Below, in pieces: positions 23,440-33,372 of a stretch of 64,000 nt of DNA. Both the position numbers and the translations under genes were made by a program. Within the stretch, counting starts at the first letter, position 1. Each line of letters begins with the position of its first letter. The DNA is from Aplidium turbinatum (Eukaryota; Chordata; Ascidiacea; Aplousobranchia; Polyclinidae): the NCBI GenBank assembly GCA_918807975.1, contig OU964919.1, positions 12,976,001-13,040,000 on the forward strand. The letters are read 5' to 3'. The notes under the pieces were generated by a model. It did no database searches. It saw only the letters and a program-made list of their open reading frames with translations, and had not been told where the DNA came from.

Positions 23440-23548
23440 AAAGGGGCGTTCTTCCCGGCTATCAGCACAAGGCTGAGCACTCACTAGTACAGCGAGCAGT
23501 TGCGATTCGCTAACCATAACGGTGTAGCTTCCACGCTATTGCGCTTGT
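23440..23548 (-). mobile_element. Dispersed SINE-like repeat, family E
   Basis: Shares the 'cttcc.ggctatcagcac', 'cactcacta..acagcgagca' and 'taaccata.cggtgtagc' blocks with 25727-25825. The - strand 'tatggttagcgaa' could be a diverged A box. Two copies only. Confidence 0.45.
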
Positions 23549-23570
23549 TAATTTACACTAGATTTTTTGT

Positions 23571-23765
23571 CGTATACAGGCTTTCGCCCAGTGGTCGAAG
23601 ATTTAGATTTAGTAAAAGAGAACGCAAGGAACCGAGTCTTCCTGTCCGCCTTCAAGCATGCCTTTAAGTGTCCTGCCAAAGACACAGCTACATGCTCTTG
23701 AGCGGTGTCGAACCAGCATCCTTTCGATTGCCGTTGCAATGCTCTCACCACTCGGCTATGCGCAG
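23571..23765 (-). mobile_element. tRNA-derived SINE, family B
   Basis: On the - strand, an A-box-like 'cgagtggtgagagc' and B-box-like 'ctggttcgacaccg' are followed by 'tgtctttggcaggacactta', which match the + strand copy at 56698-56877. Confidence 0.7.
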
Positions 23766-24409
23766 CCTATACCATTGAAGACCCGATAAACCATTTGAGA
23801 TCCGATAAATCATTGATCATTACTTACGCACGATGGATATTCAGGGGATCTTCAACAGGTGGTATTTTTATTGGAGAGAGAGAACAACATTTAGTGGGGG
23901 CCATTTTTCCCAATTTTTGACTAAAATAAGTGTAAAAAGTAATTTAGATGACTCATGCTTGTTGGTTAATGATAAGTGACTGATCGTTATGAAATGAAAA
24001 ACATTGCCCATTAATTTATCAGTATCTATTTGTATCAACACTTTCCATGTATTCTCCCTTAATTGTCACTAAGCTCTTTTATGATGACTTATGACCAGGG
24101 ACTTCACTGTGGGCCATAACTGATATATAATCCCACCTACCATCTGTTGAAGATTATCATAGCCGTCAGTCAGATTCAATCAGTAGGGTTATGTAAGGCT
24201 GAACAACAAAAAAGTTTTCAAATACTTATAAAGTTGACAGAACGTTTACTTGATGGATAGCTCCTCTTTTAACATCAATCTGATGCAATTTGGCGAAAAT
24301 ATTTTTAAATTTTGCTAATGAAAAGTCCATTCCGACATCTTAACATGAATATCTTGCTAATTTACCTTTAACGCTTTGTTTTAAAATGCAATCATTGATT
24401 GATTGATTA
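23766..24409. other. Gene-free stretch
   Basis: No exon or repeat recognised. Confidence 0.4.
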
Positions 24410-24565
24410 TGGCAATTTTTATCCTCGCATTGATAAAATTTCTTTCATAGCTTAATCCTGGTTGTTTTGCATACTTGTAGAGGCTTTGAACCGCTGACGC
24501 AGTCCCGGTCACCGAGTTTGACAGAGTAGAATTTCCGATTGTTGTCTGTTAAAGTGTTGGTAGTG
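24410..24565 (-). mobile_element. tRNA-derived SINE, family A (tail half)
   Basis: 'ttatcctcgcattgataaaa', 'tgcatacttgtagaggcttt' and 'tgacgcagtcccggtcaccg' match the tail half of other - strand copies; the tRNA head is absent. Confidence 0.7.
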
Positions 24566-25549
24566 TTATTTGCCAACAATCTCATCTTTGACATCGTCCG
24601 TAAAGACACAAGACGCAATCAATTTCAATATAGTATGCTAATGGCTCTTTCAGCTAACAGATGTAAACAGATGTTTGTTACAATTAAATTGTTAAAAAGG
24701 TAATGTACTAAAACATGACAGACATGTGGAAAGGGTGTTGAAAAAATGCTTTGTTAAAGGTTTTGCTGCTAAATTTAAGAATATATTTGATAAAACTTAA
24801 GAAAGAAGCTATTTTACGATAATAATGGCTTTTTCAGCTTATTCAAACAGTCTGTTCAAAGGTGACATTGTTGTAAAAAGTCCATCCTGTGTCAATGGTA
24901 ACAACACGAAAGAAGTTATGAACTACCATATGAAGAAGGCTGGAGGTTATGTTCATTTACAAAATGGACCATAACCACGCTTAGCTATAGCACAATGCAC
25001 ATAGAAAGCCAAAGCTGTCTACCTGCTGGCACTGCATTTAATGAAATTTAAGTTATGTTAATGAATTATGTTATGAAAGTTTACTTATGTTATTGATTTA
25101 AAGTAAACAAAAGTACCACTAAAAATCTGTTTACGTTTGCAAAAAGGACGTTTGTAATTTGTCTTTTGCAGGTGTTTCAGAACGTTTTGAAGATTTCATC
25201 AATGGTACAACAAATAGTTGAAATAACTTTGAAAATGATGAGTTCTTTTTCTTGAGTTTAGGCAACTCTGCTTAACATTGTCCTAGGCATTTATAAATCT
25301 TTTTGTTTTATTAATATCATTTGCAGCAAGCAGGAACTATCATGATATTTTTATGCAGTATCTATATAATAAAAAAACAATTATAGTTGCTACTGTCAAA
25401 TAACCGAATGTTGACTTAATTTTTGATTTATTTACTTCGCAAGCTTTTTTGTTTGGCATTGAAAACTTTTTTGTAGTGTTGATGATATTTATTAAATATA
25501 ACACAAAAGTTGGCTTTGGACAACAAACCTCTGTAAATGGAGAAAGCTA
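24566..25549. other. Gene-free stretch
   Basis: Contains 'gttatgaactaccatatga' near 24917, loosely like the repeat at 35800-35890; otherwise nothing recognisable. Confidence 0.4.
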
Positions 25550-25650
25550 AATTATGAAAATGGGGCACGACAGGCTCATAATGTGACCAATAACTCATTG
25601 CCTCCAAACCCAATACGAGGCAGAAACATATATCATACTGATGATGATAG
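25550..25650 (+). repeat. Dispersed repeat ending in (TGA)n, second copy
   Basis: Partner of 15491-15590: 'aattatgaaaatggggcacg', 'gctcataatg', 'aacccaatacga' and the 'ctgatgatgatag' end. Confidence 0.5.
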
Positions 25651-25726
25651 TACAAGATATAAGAACATGATGCTTTAACAATGTAATGAAACGTAATTAT
25701 CATTAATTAAACAAACTTTTGCAGAA

Positions 25727-25825
25727 GAAGGAGCGACCTTCCTGGTGTCAGCACTACCTTACTACTCACTATAGAACAGCGAGCATTGCGTTTCGTTAAC
25801 CATACCGGTGTAGCCTCCAGTCCAA
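25727..25825 (-). mobile_element. Dispersed SINE-like repeat, family E, second copy
   Basis: Partner of 23440-23548, with about 75-80% similarity by eye. Confidence 0.45.
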
Positions 25826-28321
25826 ACTCTTGACAACAAACAAAGCACGGTATTGATAACTTACTCAGAAGGCGAAAACGAAAGGGTTTCATCCGGCCTC
25901 AAATAATAAAAGTGTTTTTTAAATGAAGAAAGTTTTGAAGAATGAAGTTTTCCTGTTGGAAATGACATTTGCATGTTGAATCAACGTCAAATGATGTTTA
26001 ACAAACAGAGGTTGCATCAATCGAAAAGCAACGTTTTTATCCATTTCTCAAATCTTTCAAATGAGTCTGGGTCTGGGAAGCATTGTACACAATGCGTGAA
26101 TAAACCTAAGCCCTCCCTTGATAAAGCTTGCACTAATCGACGATAAATGGATTTCTGATTTTTTTTGCCACTGCTTCACGGAATGAGTTTCTAGATTACT
26201 TTTAAGAAGAAGAGAAGACTTATTCGATTTGTCATCAAACCATTATCAATGACACATTAGGAGATTTAAAATTTCACTTTCTGTAGAACTGTTGATTAAT
26301 GGTGTGCAATCCGTATTTATTAAGGGTCTTGCGGTTACTGGTTGGTTGCTGTATTTCATTCAATTACAATTTCCTCGCAAACCAACAACATACTTTATTC
26401 CTATCACAGATAGCAAATCAATTGTTTTTTACATTGATTCATAGTCTATAGACGTCGAATCAATGTAAAAATTGACTGATTTGCTCTCTGGGTTAGCTCA
26501 TAGTTGCTTTTGAATAAGAAGTTTTTGCAACATATTTAGTTCTTTTTTTGAAATAAATTGTAGGCCTACTGGATTCTGTTTTAATAAGCTACGCTTCTTT
26601 GGTTAAAGTTGGTAGCCTATTTGTGTTGGGAGAGCTATATTTGAAAGTAAAATTTGTATTGGTTTTGAGTTAATATTCTTTTAATGATCTGCTACGGTTT
26701 TAAGCGACTTTAGCGTGTAATAAGCTTATAGTATTTTCGTTTTATCAAATGAAAAAGCATGGCTTTCCAAACGACGCAGCTCAGTTTGTCGTTTTTGCGC
26801 CACTTCTACATTGCCGTATGTTGAACTAATATAATTAAAATAAATCCTTTTAACCGGATTTTAAGAACCTGAATTTGCTTGAAGCTCCGTTTATGTGAAC
26901 GTTGTTTTTGCTCGAGCAATCCAATAATTCCGCTTGGATGGCCAAAACACAAAAGGGCCATTGGATTCATTGCTCCGCAAAGATTTCATTCCCAGCGGGT
27001 GTTTCAGTGTCTCAAATAAAGAAAATAAGATGAATGAGAAAACGATTTTCAACTAGTTTCAAAATCTGCTGTTTTTCCATTAGTTTAACGTCTATTTAGA
27101 GTTGAAGTACTAAATGAGGCTAGCTGGGTTTACAGTGCCATTGAAGCAAGAAAAATTCCAGTCGTCAAAATGCAATAAACAAAACTAGCATTGCTCAAAC
27201 AATTATTAAGCCATCCAATCCAACTAGACAATAAATTTCTTCCAGTGATTATTCGGTAAAAGTATTTATTGTGTTATTGTCAGTGCATGCAACTCTCCAT
27301 TGCAAGACCGTACAACAACTAAATTTGAAATCAAATCATTAATATTGAAGTGGGAAACACTGCTTTCAACATCAAAATTTTCAAGCAAGGTTTGAAATCT
27401 ACGAAAGTAAGACAAAATAACTTTTGAAATTTGTTTAACTGCCAGCAGCGTATAAGAGAGGTTTGCATTGTTAGAGGTTGTTTTTGTCGGATAAACAATA
27501 CTGCGGTTTTCACCATTGACTTTGAGCTCCTTTTTCTACAATGCAGTTCTTCATTGACTAAATTTTCTTGACTTTGAATGAAACTAGGTCAATTTTGTTT
27601 TCAAATTGAGTCATCTTTCAATGGTTTCCAGCAGTGACATTGATCTGACAGCTGCCAACGTTGGCACAATGCAAGATTATAAATAGTCAAAACCAAGTAA
27701 AACAATTGAAATGCCAATGAAAGCGGCTTGATTTATCGTGGACTGCTAAAACAGCTTTATCATAAAATCTCGATCTCTTTCTCGCGTCAACGTTCAAAAA
27801 TGATTGACAAGGGAAAAAACCAAGTTAATATCAGTTGATGTAGGCTACGCTTCATAATAATCGCCACGCCATTGAATCAATAGCTATTTTCATATCTGTC
27901 AAGTCTGGTGTGTAATCTTTACTAGGCTACTTAAAGATTTTTTCTCTTTACGATTAGACATGGTAGAAGTTTTTTTTTTCGATTACTTTGTGTTATTTCA
28001 AAATAAGAATTTTTTTGTAATTGTCTTTTTGTTGAAGTATATTTTCGCTCCCCAGCGGTTCTCCGCAAGCAATAAATGGGACTTTTTAGGTAGCCTCGTA
28101 GTGCTTACATAAAGAATTATGTTTCAGCGTTTTTGAGAGTTGTTTTTAAACAGCAGTAAGTATTTGAGCGATGTTGGCAAGCAAGGACATACACAATGAT
28201 CTCTGATAAAAACAATCGAACAACGCGCTTATTGGTTTTATGTTGGCGATACGCCTAATTCCTAACAACGTCAACCCAACACAATTTTTAAGGTGAAAAT
28301 GCACAACTTGAGCTGGTTGGT
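25826..28321. other. Gene-free stretch with one MITE
   Basis: No exon recognised in 2.5 kb. Contains the family P MITE at 26408-26492 and a very degraded one at about 27066-27129 ('ttaacgtctatttagagttg'). Confidence 0.4.
26408..26492. mobile_element. Palindromic MITE family P
   Basis: 'gatagcaaatcaatt', 'acattgattcatagtctata', 'gacgtcgaatcaatgtaaaa' and 'ctgatttgctctctggg'. The arms pair over about 40 bp. Confidence 0.7.
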
Positions 28322-28600
28322 TGGTTTTTAATGTTTATCCTCGAACTGACAAAGCCTTGATAGGTTATTCCTGGTAGTTTCGCATACTTGTAGAAGCTCT
28401 TGACGCAGGACCGGTTACCGAGATGGGCAAAGTGAAGTTTTCCGATTGTTGAGTGTTGTTATCGGGGAATTATTCCATTCATTAGGTGCCGCTGAATGGA
28501 GAGCAGTCTTGAAATGCGTTGCTCAAGCGCACACCCCGAGAGTCGAACCAGCGCCGCGTGATCTTGAGCCGGGAGCGTAACCACTGAGCTAACGGGGCCA
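28322..28600 (-). mobile_element. tRNA-derived SINE, family A (full length)
   Basis: Complement of the 29253 copy: head 'ggccccgttagctcagtggt' with B box 'ctggttcgactctcg', body, and tail to 'gaggataaacatt'. Opposite in orientation to the 29253 copy about 0.7 kb away. Confidence 0.85.
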
Positions 28601-28854
28601 TTTCTTTCCATTGCTATAATAAACAATGTACGGCAAGTGTTACATCTAGACACATCTTGTAGATACAATCGATCGATTAGTCGTGGACGGTAAATCAAAC
28701 TTAACGAACCTGCTAAAACTGACTTAGACTACTTACTCCAGAACACCGGTTCAACGCCTACCGTGATTACAGGCCCGTGCTTTGGCAAGGTATTGGCGGC
28801 CATGTTTGAAGGTGGATACTATGATTGGCTTTTTACCTTAACGTCGATTTAGCA

Positions 28855-29669
28855 CAGGGGCGGGCAACTTCTCCAGTCGGTGTGCCGGATATGGGAAAAT
28901 GAAGTACTTGGCGGGCCGGATTCCTGAATCGATACATCAATTGTGTATTTATTCATCTATGCAAGGCATAAGCCGTATTTAATATAAACTTTAAGTTTAA
29001 AGCATAGAGACCAAAAGCAGTATTTAGCAATTTTCTGGGCTATTTTCGCTTTTACAAATACATTGTGCTGCTTTACAAGTCTTCTGTCCAGTTTAGTTGC
29101 TCTGGCAGCCGTTCCGCTTCTAATAAAGTACGGTACTGCTATAGCCTGCATGTTTTGTCGCATAATGGCGGCTAATGTAGTACTCTTTAAACACGGCAAC
29201 ATTTTCCTTGCACAACAAACACACTGTTTTCTTGCCGACTTGTGAGAAAGTCCGCCCCGTTAGCTCAGTGGTTACGCGCCCAGCTCAAGATCACGCGGCA
29301 CAAGTTCGACTCTCGGAGTGTGCGCTTGAGCAACGCAGTTTCAGGATGCTCTCCATTCAACGGCACATAGTAAATGGAATAATTTTTCGGTAACAACACT
29401 TCAACGATTGGAAAACTTCACTCTGCCAATCTCGGTAACCGGCCCTGTGTCAAGAGCCTCTAGTCTACAAGTATGCGAAACTACCAGGAATAACCATTCA
29501 AGGCTTTGTTAGTCCGAGGATAAAGATTCAAAACCAAACCAAGTAAGGGATTGCGGTAGGCTGTGGCCGTGAGCCACATTATCATGTAAGACTGGAAACT
29601 GTCTGCGGGTCGCTCAAAGTCCCGTCGTGAGCAAGGTCCGGCCGGCGGGCCGTATGTTGCCTGCCCCTG
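28855..29669. mobile_element. hAT element with perfect target duplication
   Basis: Termini CAGGGGCGGGCAAC and GTTGCCTGCCCCTG are exact inverted repeats. ATTTAGCA flanks both sides (28847-28854, 29670-29677), a perfect 8-bp duplication that suggests a fairly recent insertion. No intact transposase. A family A SINE sits inside at 29253-29549. A fragment of SINE family B lies just upstream at 28789-28835. Confidence 0.88.
29253..29549 (+). mobile_element. tRNA-derived SINE, family A (full length)
   Basis: Head with A box TTAGCTCAGTGGTTA and B-box-like AAGTTCGACTCTC; body 'gctctccattcaacggcac'; tail 'ggataaagattcaaaaccaa'. Nested in the hAT element 28855-29669. Confidence 0.85.
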
Positions 29670-29677
29670 ATTTAGCA

Positions 29678-31351
29678 CAATCCACCAATTAATTATTATC
29701 GGGTTTGAGACTTTATTCGTTCAGTCGATTTCGTTTTTTTGTGAATAATCTCTCCACAGCTCCAGTCTTGATTCCACGCAACTTCCTTCAGCTCTTCCAC
29801 AACGCTTTGTCGCATCCACGCTCAATCCGCCTTTTCCGTAAGTCACGCAAAACAAAATAGATACCGTATGTACCGCATGTAAACTGATTGTTCTTTTCTT
29901 AGTTAAAGTGATTTGAACGATGGGTGTGTGTAGTTCAAGTCTCAGTTAAAGCTGTCTAGTCTAGACAAAATTTATGTTTCGGAGCCATTTCCAGTTTATG
30001 ATAAAGTACATCAGTTCCAGAAATGAAGATGGTTCAATTCATACATATTTCTTTAATGTTAATATAAAAATATACATTATTCTGTAGGCCTATAAGGGTT
30101 TTTTTGTTACTCAGGCCTACTGAAGATGGCGGCTGACGTGATGACCTTTTGTGGTAACTTCGCTGTCTCCTTTCCATTCAGTAGAAAATTTTGGTTATAT
30201 ATTTCTTTATGGCTATAGCCTATCTACCGGATAGAATAATAAGCTTGATCGATTGATAAAAAATTTTGCATTCAGCTCACAAAATATTTGAAACCTTGCT
30301 CAGAATTTGTATCAGGAACGTATTTTTTAATCGAATAAAAGTGGGTTGAATCATCAGTGTATGAAAGCATAAAATATCCGGTATTCCGGTAACAGAATGG
30401 ATGAGGTATGAGTTTAATGGTTGTAGCTTTCGAATTATCTGTGATTGAGCATCCAGCTGTGCTCCTGCTGTGCTTTTGTGGCAAAGGAAAAAATAAAGAA
30501 AATTCGCTCATTCTTCTTTTATTGATGTCGTCAAATTCATATTACTTTAAAACGATTGCTAGGGTTTCTTTGAACGCTGACTACGTCATAGTTTTTCACT
30601 CCGTCACAACTGAACTAAGCGCAGTGATAAACTTTCACATTCAAGCAATCTAATAATAAACAACGTTGAAAATAAGGTTCTTTCAGGGAAATTTACTCAC
30701 TTTCATTCTTATACTGCGCAACAGGGTGCATTACGCGTAGTCTTCTGAATGCGGAAAATTGAATTCATTAAAATCTGCTCCCATTTTTGGGATCACCGTT
30801 ATGAGAAAGTCGCTGACATCTCATAGTATTACCCTACTCATTAAGCAATTCATTAAATCGAAATGAATCAACGTAAAAACAATTAGGTTGCCGTGTTTGT
30901 GTCAGTTTCAAGATAAGCTTTCGATCGAATTACTTTCTCCTAGAATGTGCAAGCCTGCTGCCATGGATGCGACAGCAGCAGTTGTTGTATCAGTAGCCAG
31001 CAAAAATCAACGGCCGTTTGCCAAACTTTTAAGAGGACTTCAATCGTAAATTTGTTTAGTTTTTTCCGTGCCTGTTGGCACATTGTATAGCTTATGCCAT
31101 ATTTGGAAAGCAACCGGTCGTTTCTCAGTTGCTTAATCGCAATCAACCTTCTCACTGTCTTCTATTTGAAGATTCAATTGCAATGATAAGTCATATCTGC
31201 ATGTACTTGCAGTGTTTTTTTGTATCAGTTAAAATGTATAAATTAGTGTTTATTTGCAGTGCCGCTCTCCCAGTTGCCTATGTAGGCTATTAAGCTTACA
31301 TTTTTGTAAATAGCCATTGTGTTAAAAATGCTCACCCCTGTTTTTGTTTGT
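29678..31351. other. Gene-free stretch
   Basis: Frames of 60-81 codons on both strands at 30270-31290 show no domain. A short segment at 29760-29840 has good splice-like borders (see findings). Confidence 0.4.
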
Positions 31352-31425
31352 TTGTCGTATCCAGGCTTATGGCTGGTGATTGAAGATTTAGATTAAGTGG
31401 ACTGGAAGGCAAGGAAGCCAATCTT
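31352..31425 (-). mobile_element. SINE family B fragment
   Basis: 'tgtcgtatccaggctta' and 'gaagatttagattaagtgga' match parts of the copies at 23571 and 56698, but the middle is deleted. Confidence 0.5.
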
Positions 31426-31848
31426 CGCTATAGCTTACCCAATAAAGCAAATAGATAGAAAACAGAATGTTTGAGTAATATATTTTGATTTAGCATTGAA
31501 TTGTCTATCTGGTTTCCAAATGTTATTTTTCAACTGAGCAATGAGCATCCAGTTTACATGATGAGTCATTGTACTTCAATTAACTATTTAGCACCACTTA
31601 GCGGTGGATCAATGTTATGCCTGCGATTTTTTAAATCACAGTTGCATAATTTTGGTGCAGTAGCAAAGACGCTTGCTTTTTAATCACACAATCCGGGTTG
31701 GGCTCCCAGCTCAAGCTGCTTTATTGAAAAAACGCTGCTTATCTCCACCTAGGATGTAGTTGCTGAAGGCGGCTGAGAGAAAAGAATTGGCCACGAAAGA
31801 ATTAATTTTAAATGCATATTTACCACCATTTTGAACATCAAAGATGTA
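31426..31848. other. Gene-free stretch
   Basis: Nothing recognisable. Confidence 0.4.
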
Positions 31849-32113
31849 AGGGAACGTTCAAATATTACGTAACGCTTTTTTTCCGAATTTTTGACTCCCC
31901 CCTCCCCCATGTAACGCCAACGTAACGCTTTTTTCAATCCCCCCCCTCCCCCATGTAACGCTTTTTCACTACGAATTCAGCACAAAAAACTACCATTCCG
32001 TACTCGAAAGCGTTATGTAACGTTTTGCTTGAACCCCCTCCCCCCCGACGCTAACGTAACGCTTTGCATAAACCCCCCCCTCGAAGGCGTTACGTAATAT
32101 TTGAACGTTCCCT
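31849..32113. mobile_element. 265-bp MITE with 28-bp inverted ends
   Basis: AGGGAACGTTCAAATATTAC at the left is matched exactly by the complement of the right end, and pairing continues through 'gtaacgc'. The interior has repeated 'taacgcttt' and C-rich 'cccccctccccc' blocks. Target duplication unclear, family unassigned. Confidence 0.8.
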
Positions 32114-32125
32114 AAACCATCTCAG

Positions 32126-32149
32126 CTAGGCTATAGGCCTATAGCCTAG
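32126..32149. repeat. 24-bp perfect palindrome
   Basis: The halves CTAGGCTATAGG and CCTATAGCCTAG are exact complements. Confidence 0.9.
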
Positions 32150-32568
32150 ACTTCGAACTGAAGTGTTGGGATGATAGTTTCTGGTACAGAAGGCTGTAAG
32201 CGTTATAGAAATCAAAATGAGCAGCTATAAACTATTTTTAGAAAAGTTTTCTGCTATTTGAGAAGTCTCGGTCTCTAATTCTCATGACCGGTCATCATAA
32301 ACTTGAAGTCCTTGTTAAATTCAAAGATTGGCAAAATGCCACCAAAAAGCTCATTTTGATTTGCACTCCAGGGTTTCTTTTCGAATTATTTTGTTTTCTC
32401 AATTGGCCGATCCTGACGTCTTGGAATGCAGAACCGGCTTTTTCTAAGCAAACTGGAGACAATCCTACCAGCCGATCCCAGCTATAAAAATGGTTCTTTT
32501 TCACACTGCACATTTAACTTCTGAAGACGTTCAATCAAACAAGACCAATTTTGCTGGCTAAGCTATTC

Positions 32569-32655
32569 CCGAACAGCAAATCAGTCGTTTTTTACATTGA
32601 TTTAACGTCTGCATGCGTTGAATCAATGTAAAAAACGACTAATTTTATAGTTGGG
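32569..32655. mobile_element. Palindromic MITE family P (best copy)
   Basis: 'cagcaaatcagtcgtttttt', 'acattgatttaacgtctgca', 'tgcgttgaatcaatgtaaaa' and 'aacgactaatttta'. The arms pair almost perfectly over about 40 bp. Confidence 0.75.
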
Positions 32656-32840
32656 TTGCTAACAACGAATGGATTCTCAACGGTAAAGTACGGTTCTGTA
32701 TTAGCTTGTTGTGTAAATACCAGCATTGAGAATCAAAGCAGGAAGGTCGAACGCCAGCAGTAAAATACCAGAAACACATTGTTAAGACCAACTATGGTAT
32801 GACATAGTAGTCAAAATAATGACAAAAATAAGGTGATCCT

Positions 32841-32846
32841 TTTATT
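32841..32846 (-). terminator. Possible polyadenylation signal for MFAP1
   Basis: TTTATT here is AATAAA on the - strand, about 530 bp beyond the MFAP1 stop. No better canonical signal was seen nearer, but the assignment is weak because another exon-like frame lies between. Confidence 0.3.
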
Positions 32847-32998
32847 AACAAAAAGACAATAACATGATGCAAAAAGAGATTTTCAAACGCAACAAATCAA
32901 GTGCTCTGACACTTGTCCTTCTGTAATACAAGCAACCAAGGCCGAGAGAACAATTTTATAATAATTTGGGGCAGGTACCAATGAAACGCGAGCCTCAA

Positions 32999-33205
32999 TC
33001 ACATACTTTGACAAGACACTAAAGAATAGGTGATGTCGTCCTCTAGTTCTCGGGACCTTTGAAAAGATTTAAGGCCTCTAAAGTTACGCCTGGCCAGGTC
33101 TAAAAATGCACCTTGGACCTCACTTGTCATCGTTCCTTCAAGTAATCCCAAAAGCGAACGAATTGCAGCTCTGTGTATCACAGTCTTACCGAAACAACGG
33201 ACAAT
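32999..33205 (-). CDS. Unrecognised exon-like open frame downstream of MFAP1
   Basis: The - strand frame continues to a stop near 33220 and contains TVIHRAAIRSLLGLLEG, SEVQGAFLDLARRNFRGL and RSRELEDDITYSLVSC. Composition looks like a globular helical protein, unlike the AT-rich surroundings. The sequence CAAA followed by GTATGTGA at about 33003 is a good donor, so it could be an internal exon. I do not recognise the family. It lies on the MFAP1 strand, about 170 bp past the MFAP1 stop: it may be MFAP1 3' UTR, a downstream gene (possibly co-transcribed) or a retrocopy. Confidence 0.3.
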   Translation of the reverse strand: MVRCFGKTVIHRAAIRSLLGLLEGTMTSEVQGAFLDLARRNFRGLKSFQRSRELEDDITYSLVSCQSM

Positions 33206-33372
33206 GGCAAAGCGTCAGTGACATCCTTTGAGCATGAAGACTCCTGAGAGACACAGTGACCAATTGTCAGAGTAGTAAGAGGTGGTCAAAGGACGAAAAT
33301 CACGTCGTTTTATGTTAGAAAGACGCAAATTGATAAACATTTGCAAACTATAACACGGTGGCAAGTGGAAGC

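Noticed and set aside
30940-31155. Frame MRRLIAIKQLRNDRLLS as a transposase N-terminus
   Set aside because: Too short and without inverted ends or further motifs.
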